A stretch of DNA of 64,000 nucleotides from NCBI GenBank assembly GCA_030760725.1, contig JASWHV010000008.1, positions 36,552,720 through 36,616,719 on the forward strand. The letters are read 5' to 3'. Every line of letters starts with the position of its first letter. The first letter of the stretch is position 1. Both the position numbers and the translations under genes were made by a program. This document shows, in pieces, positions 59,039 through 64,000 of the stretch. The notes under the pieces are model-generated. The model ran no database searches. It saw only the letters and a program-made list of their open reading frames with translations, and had not been told where the DNA came from. The stretch comes from Neostapfia colusana (lineage: Eukaryota; Streptophyta; Magnoliopsida; Poales; Poaceae).

Positions 59039-61612
59039 ATGTCGGCTCCACCTCGGAACGATGGCTCACTCACCCCGGAGCGCAGAGGCCGACGGTTTTC
59101 GGCGAGGCTTCGCGGCAGGTCCCCGCCACGGTGGGCGGGACGGCGCAGCAGAAGTGTGCGCGAGACTGAGGTCGTCGTCGAGCGGATCGTAGAGCGGGCG
59201 GCACCGGTCGGGAACTTCCCGGTGCTGACGAAGACGAACTACTACGACTGGGCCGCTCTCATGCGCGTAATGCTGCAGGCACGGGGCCTGTGGAACGCGG
59301 TGACTGAGGAAGCGTCGGACTACACGGAGGACCGCATGGCACTGGAGGTCATTGCCAAGGCAGTGCCACCTGAGATGATGGGCTCGATCGCGAGCAAGCC
59401 GTCGGCGAAGGCGGCATGGGATGCGATCATCATGCGCAACGTAGGCGTTGATCGGGTGCGCAAGGCAAAGGCAAGCACCCTCAAGCGCGAGTTCGACTCA
59501 CTGACATTCCTCGATGGCGAGTCGATCGATGACTTCGGCGCGCGCATCGGCCGGATCACCAACCAACTCGCGGTGCTCGGCTTCGAGTACAAGGAGGAGG
59601 AGATAGTACGAAAGTTCCTCCAAGCGCTGCCGCCGAGGTTGGAGCAGATCGCCACGTCTATTGAGACGTTGGTCGATCTGGAGACCATAACGGTCGATGA
59701 GTTGATTGGGCGCCTCAAGCCGTCAGAAGAGCGGATCAATCACGGTGGGGGCAGTGTGATCGCTAGCCTGAACCTGACGGAGGACGAGCTCATCGCCAAG
59801 ATCACCTCGCGGCTGAAGATTGCCGGTGGTGGCAACACTGATCAGCAGAAGGAGGCGTCGTCGTCTAGTGGCAAGCGCGGGAGAGGACGCGGCCGTGGAC
59901 GTGGAAAGGGCGCTAGGAGCGGCGGTCGTGGCGGCGGCAACACCGGCCGTATTGGCAACACGGTTGCGAGCGACGAATGTCGCTACTGCGGCAAGAGCGG
60001 GCACTGGGCTCGCGAGTGCAAGAAAAAGAAGCGTGACGAGCAGGCGCACGCAGCACAGGTGGATGATGATGGCGAGGCCGCTCTGTTGGTGGCAAGTGCA
60101 AGCATCGATGCTGATCCTGTGATGCCGGCAGCAACCGAGGTACACCTCAAGGAGGACAAGCTCTTCGTGCAACTTGGTGACAAAGCTGGGGGTAGTACCC
60201 GTTGGATCCTGGACACGGGAGCTACGAATCATATGACAGGGGAACGCTCAATGTTCTCCGAGCTAGACTCCAAGGTGCACGGGACAGTGCGTTTTGGTGA
60301 TGGGTCCGTTGCAGGGATTGAGGGGCGTGGGACAGTGCTGCTCCAGTGCAAGAATGGTGAGAACAAGGCACTGCCAAGAGTGTACCTGATTCCGCACCTT
60401 ACTAAGAGCATCGTGAGCCTTGGTCAACTCGAAGAAGGAGGGCACCGGATCCTGCTGTTCGGTGGGTACCTCAAGATCTGGGACGCCAAGGGGAAGTTGA
60501 TGGTGAAGGTGGAGCGTACACCAAACCGGCTCTACGTGCTGGAGCTCAACATCGCGCGCCCCATGTGTATGGCAGCACAAGGGAGCAGTGCAACATGGAA
60601 ATGGCATGCAAGATATGGTCACCTCAATTTCGGAGGACTCCGACAGCTGGCTGACAACGGTATGGTCAGGGGGTTGCCTCAGCTTGATCAGGTGGATCAA
60701 GTATGTGACAGTTGTCTTGCCGGGAAGCAAAGAGGACACTCATTCCCTAGCGAGGCGCAGTACAGAGCAGCGCACCGGTTGGAGCTGGTCCATGGTGATT
60801 TGTGTGGGCCGGTGACACCGGCAACACCAAGCGGCAACAAGTTTTTCTTTCTCCTTGTCGCCGATCTCAGTCGCTACATGTGGCTGACCGTGATGAGGAC
60901 CAAGGATCAGACCATGTCGGTGTTTGTGGCATTCCAAGCACGGGCGGAGGTGGAGGCCGGGCGCAAGCTTGGCACCCTCCGAACGGATCGGGGCGGCGAG
61001 TTCACAGCACGCGCGTTCATCGAATACTGCACCAAGGAGGGAATTCAGCGGCATCTGACTGCACCGTACACGCCGGAGCAGAACGGGGTTGTTGAGAGGA
61101 GGAACCAAACTGTAATGGGCATGGAAAGGAGCATGCTAAAGGCCATGGCAGTCCCAAGTCGGTTCTGGGGGGAGGCTGTGGCAACGGCCGTTTACATCTT
61201 GAATCGGTCTCCTACGCGGAGCGTCGACGGGTGCACACCGTATGAGGTATGGCATGGGGTCAAACTATCTGTGCACCATTTCCGTACGTTTGGATGCGTA
61301 GCCCATGTCAAGCAAGGGAACGAGAGGCTGTCGAAGCTCGAAGACAGAAGTACGCCGATGGTGTTATCGGCTATGAAGATGGGAGCAAGGCTTGGCGCTT
61401 CTACAACCCATCTACTGAATGCGTCCGCATCTCACGGGATGCAGTGTTTGAGGAGGATCGTGCATGGGACTGGGGCCATGACGAGTCGGGAGACGGCATG
61501 GAGCCATTCATTGTTGACTACTTCTCTGTTGGTGGCATGCGGCTGCATAGTCAAGCAGACCGGCGGCAGGAGGTGCTCACGCCAAGGGAACTTGGCTCGG
61601 CATCGACCCTAA
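59039..61612 (+). pseudogene. Copia C gag-protease-integrase ORF
   Basis: I start at the ATG at 59039 (MSAPPRNDGSLTPERRGRRF) because the upstream in-frame ATG lies in the LTR. Order: Arg-rich N-terminus; gag UBN2-type core (residues about 65-250); Gly/Arg-rich linker; CCHC knuckle CRYCGKSGHWAREC at about 314; protease WILDTGATNHMT at about 389; integrase zinc finger WHARYGHLNF to CDSCLAGK; integrase DDE residues in HGDLCGPV (about 585), LRTDRGGEF (about 647) and GVVERRNQT (about 686). Near nt 61361 one base appears lost and the frame shifts; the remaining residues to 61612 are out of frame. Everything before looks intact. Confidence 0.93.
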
Positions 61613-63372
61613 CTCCACACGGCGGGGACCGCTCACCAATGCCATCGTCACCCGGGATGGTGCAATACACGACGCCACCAGTAGAGAGTCCCGACCTCGA
61701 TGCAGATCACGACGATGCACCTCGTCGATTTCGCAGGCTGGAGGACATATTGGGGCAACGATCTCCACCTGGCCCTGCTGATCAGGGGATAACTGAAGAA
61801 TTACTTGTAGCAATCAACGAAGAACCAAGCTCAGCTGAAGAGGCCCTGAAGACTAAACAATGGCGCCTGGCCATGCTGGAGGAGATGGCCTCAATTGAGG
61901 AGAACAAAACGTGGACGCTGGTGATCTTGCCACCCGGTCACCGCGCCATAGGACTGAAATGGGTGTTCAAGTTGAAGTACAATGAAGCTGGTGACATTGT
62001 GAAGCACAAAGCAAGGTTGGTCGCTAAAGGGTATGTTCAGCAGCATGGGATAGACTTCGATGAAGTTTTTTCTCCGGTTGCACGGATGGAGTCCGTGCGT
62101 TTGGTTCTGGCCGTGGCGGCACACCATGGCTGGCCGGTACACCAGATGGATGTGAAGTCAGCCTTCCTGAATGGGGACCTCAATGAAGAAGTATACGTCA
62201 CTCAACCACCGGGGTTCACATCAGAAGGTCATGAGCAGAAGGTATTGAAGCTTCACAAGTCTCTCTACGGACTGCGTCAGGCTCCTCGTGCATGGAATAC
62301 AAAACTCAACACGAGTCTCGTGCAACTGGGGTTCACTCGGTGCAGATCTGAGCATGGACTGTACACCCGAGTCAGGAGCAATACGAGGTTAGTAGTTGGT
62401 GTTTATGTTGATGATCTACTGATTATTGGTGAATGCGTGAAGGAGATTGACAGGTTCAAGAATGAAATGAAGCAATCATTCTGCATGAGTGATTTAGGAC
62501 CTCTGTCATATTACCTCGGTATCGAGGTGAAGCAGGGACGACATGGAGTCGTGTTATGCCAGAGGGCGTATGCCAAGAAGCTGCTTGAGAAGGCAGGCAT
62601 GACAGGATGCAACGGGTGCGTGACACCCATGGAACCAAAACTGAAGTTGTCCAAAAGAAGCACGGCGCCGCCGGTGGATGCAACCCAATACCGCAGCATC
62701 ATTGGGTGCCTGCGCTACCTGCTCCACACGCGACCAGACTTGACGTTCAGCGTCGGGTTCCTCAGTCATTTTATGGAGGATCCCAAAGAAGATCACATGG
62801 AAGCACTGAAGCATTTGCTGAGGTATGTCGTGGCGACCACAGATTATGGGTTACAGTATGACAGATGAGAGGGGGAGCTTCGACTACTTGGATACAGCGA
62901 CAGCGATTTGGCAGCTGACATCGATGGCCGTAGAAGTACGACAGGAGTGTTGTTCTTCCTTGGCAACAGCCCAGTCACGTGGTTGTCCAGGAAGCAAACG
63001 GCTGTGGCAAAGTCATCGTGCGAAGCAGAGTATATGGCGAGTGCGGCAGCGGCTGCACAGGCGACTTGGTTACGCCATCTTCTTGAGGAGATGATGGGTA
63101 TTAGTGTTCCAAGGCCGATCATCAGAATGGATAACACGGCAGCCATTGCATTGGCCAAAAATCCTATTTTGCATGACCGGAGCAAGCACATCGATGTCAA
63201 ATTCCACTACAGCAGAGAATGTGTTGAGCGTGGTGACATCGAGCTGGAGCACATCGGCACCAACGAGGAGTTGGCGGACACACTAACAAAGGCGTTGGGG
63301 GCAAAGCGCTTTCATGAGCTTCGGAAGAAGATTGGCGTCGTCCAGGTTTCCATGACCAAGAAACAGAAGTAG
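61362..63372 (+). pseudogene. Copia C reverse transcriptase-RNase H part of pol
   Basis: Continues the polyprotein in the next frame (IGYEDGSKAWRFYNP) through the variable linker to RT: AIGLKWVFKLKYNEAGDIVK, then YGLRQAPRAWNTKLN and the catalytic VYVDDLLIIGE at about 62400. RNase H reads YSDSDLAADIDGRRSTTGV, SSCEAEYMASAAAAAQATW and DNTAAIALAKNP, ending SMTKKQK with TAG at 63370-63372. A TGA at 62866-62868 interrupts an otherwise continuous frame at the RT/RNase H boundary. Only these two lesions separate the element from full coding capacity. Confidence 0.92.
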
Positions 63373-63380
63373 GGGGAGAT
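63371..63380 (+). other. Polypurine tract of copia C
   Basis: AGGGGGAGAT immediately before the 3' LTR; it overlaps the pol stop codon by two bases. Confidence 0.8.
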
Positions 63381-63731
63381 TGTTAGTACTTCAGTTTATC
63401 TTGATCATGCTTTTATTTGCTTTTCTGAATAATGAGGTGAGCCAGGGGGGTGTCCTGAGCCACTCACCGCAGTACCCCATCATCTGCATGCGCCCGAGTC
63501 ATCAGGTGCGCCGAACAGACTCCTAACCTGATGGACCTCGGGGCTTGGAAGAAGTATCAGGGAGGGAGTGAGGTCTGTTAGTGGGCGTGAGTAAAATCAG
63601 AGAACTGACGTGAAGCAGTTAGCCTTTACGTGGAAAACACATCTCGTCCTCACCCTCTCCCTCTCACACAAAAGTGCCAAGACAAGCTCGTGCTCCTGGA
63701 GTCCGGCGCCCTGGGAGGTCTGATCCCAACA
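63381..63731 (+). repeat. 3' LTR of copia C
   Basis: 351 bp, same ends as the 5' LTR. The length difference comes from a small indel near 63426 (TTTCTGAATAATGAGGTG versus TTTGTATTAGGTG). Confidence 0.93.
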
Positions 63732-64000
63732 TAACTTAGGAGTCTCCACTCGACTCCACGAGTCGGCTACAGACTAAGGGCTACCCACTCCTAAATATTT
63801 TCTATGTCTTACAAGTCTCCACCTGTCTCTATGAGTCAGCTACAGACTTGAGACCTATCAGCTCCTGAATCTTATCTATGACTTACGAGTCTCCACCTTA
63901 CTCTATGAGTCAGCTATAGACTCGGGACTACTGGCTCACGAAGCTATTATATGACTTACGAGTTTCCATCTTACCCTACGAGTCAGCTACAGGCTCAAGG
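63732..64000. repeat. About 74-bp tandem repeats, right part
   Basis: Three to four further units (ACTTACGAGTCTCCACCT..CTATGAGTCAGCTACAGACT..) continue to the window end, so the array extends beyond it. Confidence 0.85.

Larger units (their letters stand above)
58659..63731 (+). mobile_element. Copia LTR retrotransposon C (Tork-like), young and nearly intact
   Basis: LTRs 58659-59003 (345 bp) and 63381-63731 (351 bp) differ at only about ten sites. The 5-bp target duplication TAACT is perfect (58654-58658 and 63732-63736). Primer site, gag-pol and polypurine tract are in place. The coding region has just one frameshift and one premature stop. Inserted in a tandem repeat array. By LTR similarity it is among the youngest insertions in the window. 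Confidence 0.95.

Noticed and set aside
58335..64000. CRISPR-like array of regularly spaced repeats
   Set aside because: Units are degenerate tandem repeats without unique spacers, in a plant nuclear context, interrupted by a retrotransposon.
1..64000. A new defence, metabolic or regulatory gene system
   Set aside because: Apart from the single RRM gene and one exon-like scrap, all recognisable coding sequence belongs to known transposon families; I found no operon-like or novel multi-gene arrangement.

Overview
The window is plant nuclear DNA from a grass, most likely a panicoid one. The evidence is the mix of element families (CACTA elements with CACTACAGGAAA ends, Tork- and Retrofit-type copia, Tekay-like gypsy with large LTRs, gypsy-type PF04195 reading frames), canonical GT-AG plant introns and GC-rich coding DNA. 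Genus cannot be read from the sequence. I see no bacterial, organellar or CRISPR features. Only one host gene is well supported; nearly everything else is nested, mostly dead, transposable elements.

Region 1 (1-15187): a plus-strand gene with four exons (501-947, 1025-1219, 1326-1435, 14337-14535) encodes a protein of about 316 residues with a C-terminal RRM-like domain. The RRM is cut by a 12.9-kb third intron holding a MITE, a minus-strand copia-type LTR element (1735-12945), a CACTA transposon (1829-9726) inserted in that element's left LTR, and a truncated LINE (about 13180-13960).

Region 2 (15188-25983): a minus-strand Tork-type copia element with perfect 5-bp target duplications. It carries a plus-strand Retrofit-type copia (15562-20168) inside its left LTR and a 1.1-kb non-autonomous hAT element (23406-24540) between gag and pol.

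Region 3 (25984-31160): about 1.25 kb without recognisable features, then a truncated gypsy-type element with a PF04195-like ORF, a coiled-coil ORF and a 28-base C run.

Region 4 (31160-57938): the right-hand 6.3 kb of a second CACTA element abuts the start codon of the second gene of a third CACTA element. The third element is split at 41270 by a 15.5-kb Tekay-like gypsy retrotransposon (minus strand, ORF0-gag-pol-chromodomain), whose 5' LTR is itself split by a 3.9-kb candidate solo LTR (50765-54704).

Region 5 (57939-64000): an exon-like fragment cut by the third CACTA end, then a roughly 74-bp tandem repeat array split by a young copia element (58659-63731) with perfect 5-bp target duplications and only two coding lesions.

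The three CACTA elements share one architecture: TNP2-type transposase and a second Ptta/En/Spm-type gene, both on the minus strand. All keep a CTGCAC-loop-GTGCAG hairpin core upstream of the transposase, and a bipartite AT-rich/GC-rich block inside the right end. The subterminal repeat differs by one base: TTTGCGACGG in element 1, TTTACGACGG in elements 2 and 3. I found no convincing new functional system; the most original signals are the conserved CACTA hairpin, the subterminal-repeat switch, the RRM split by a 12.9-kb intron, and the depth of nesting.
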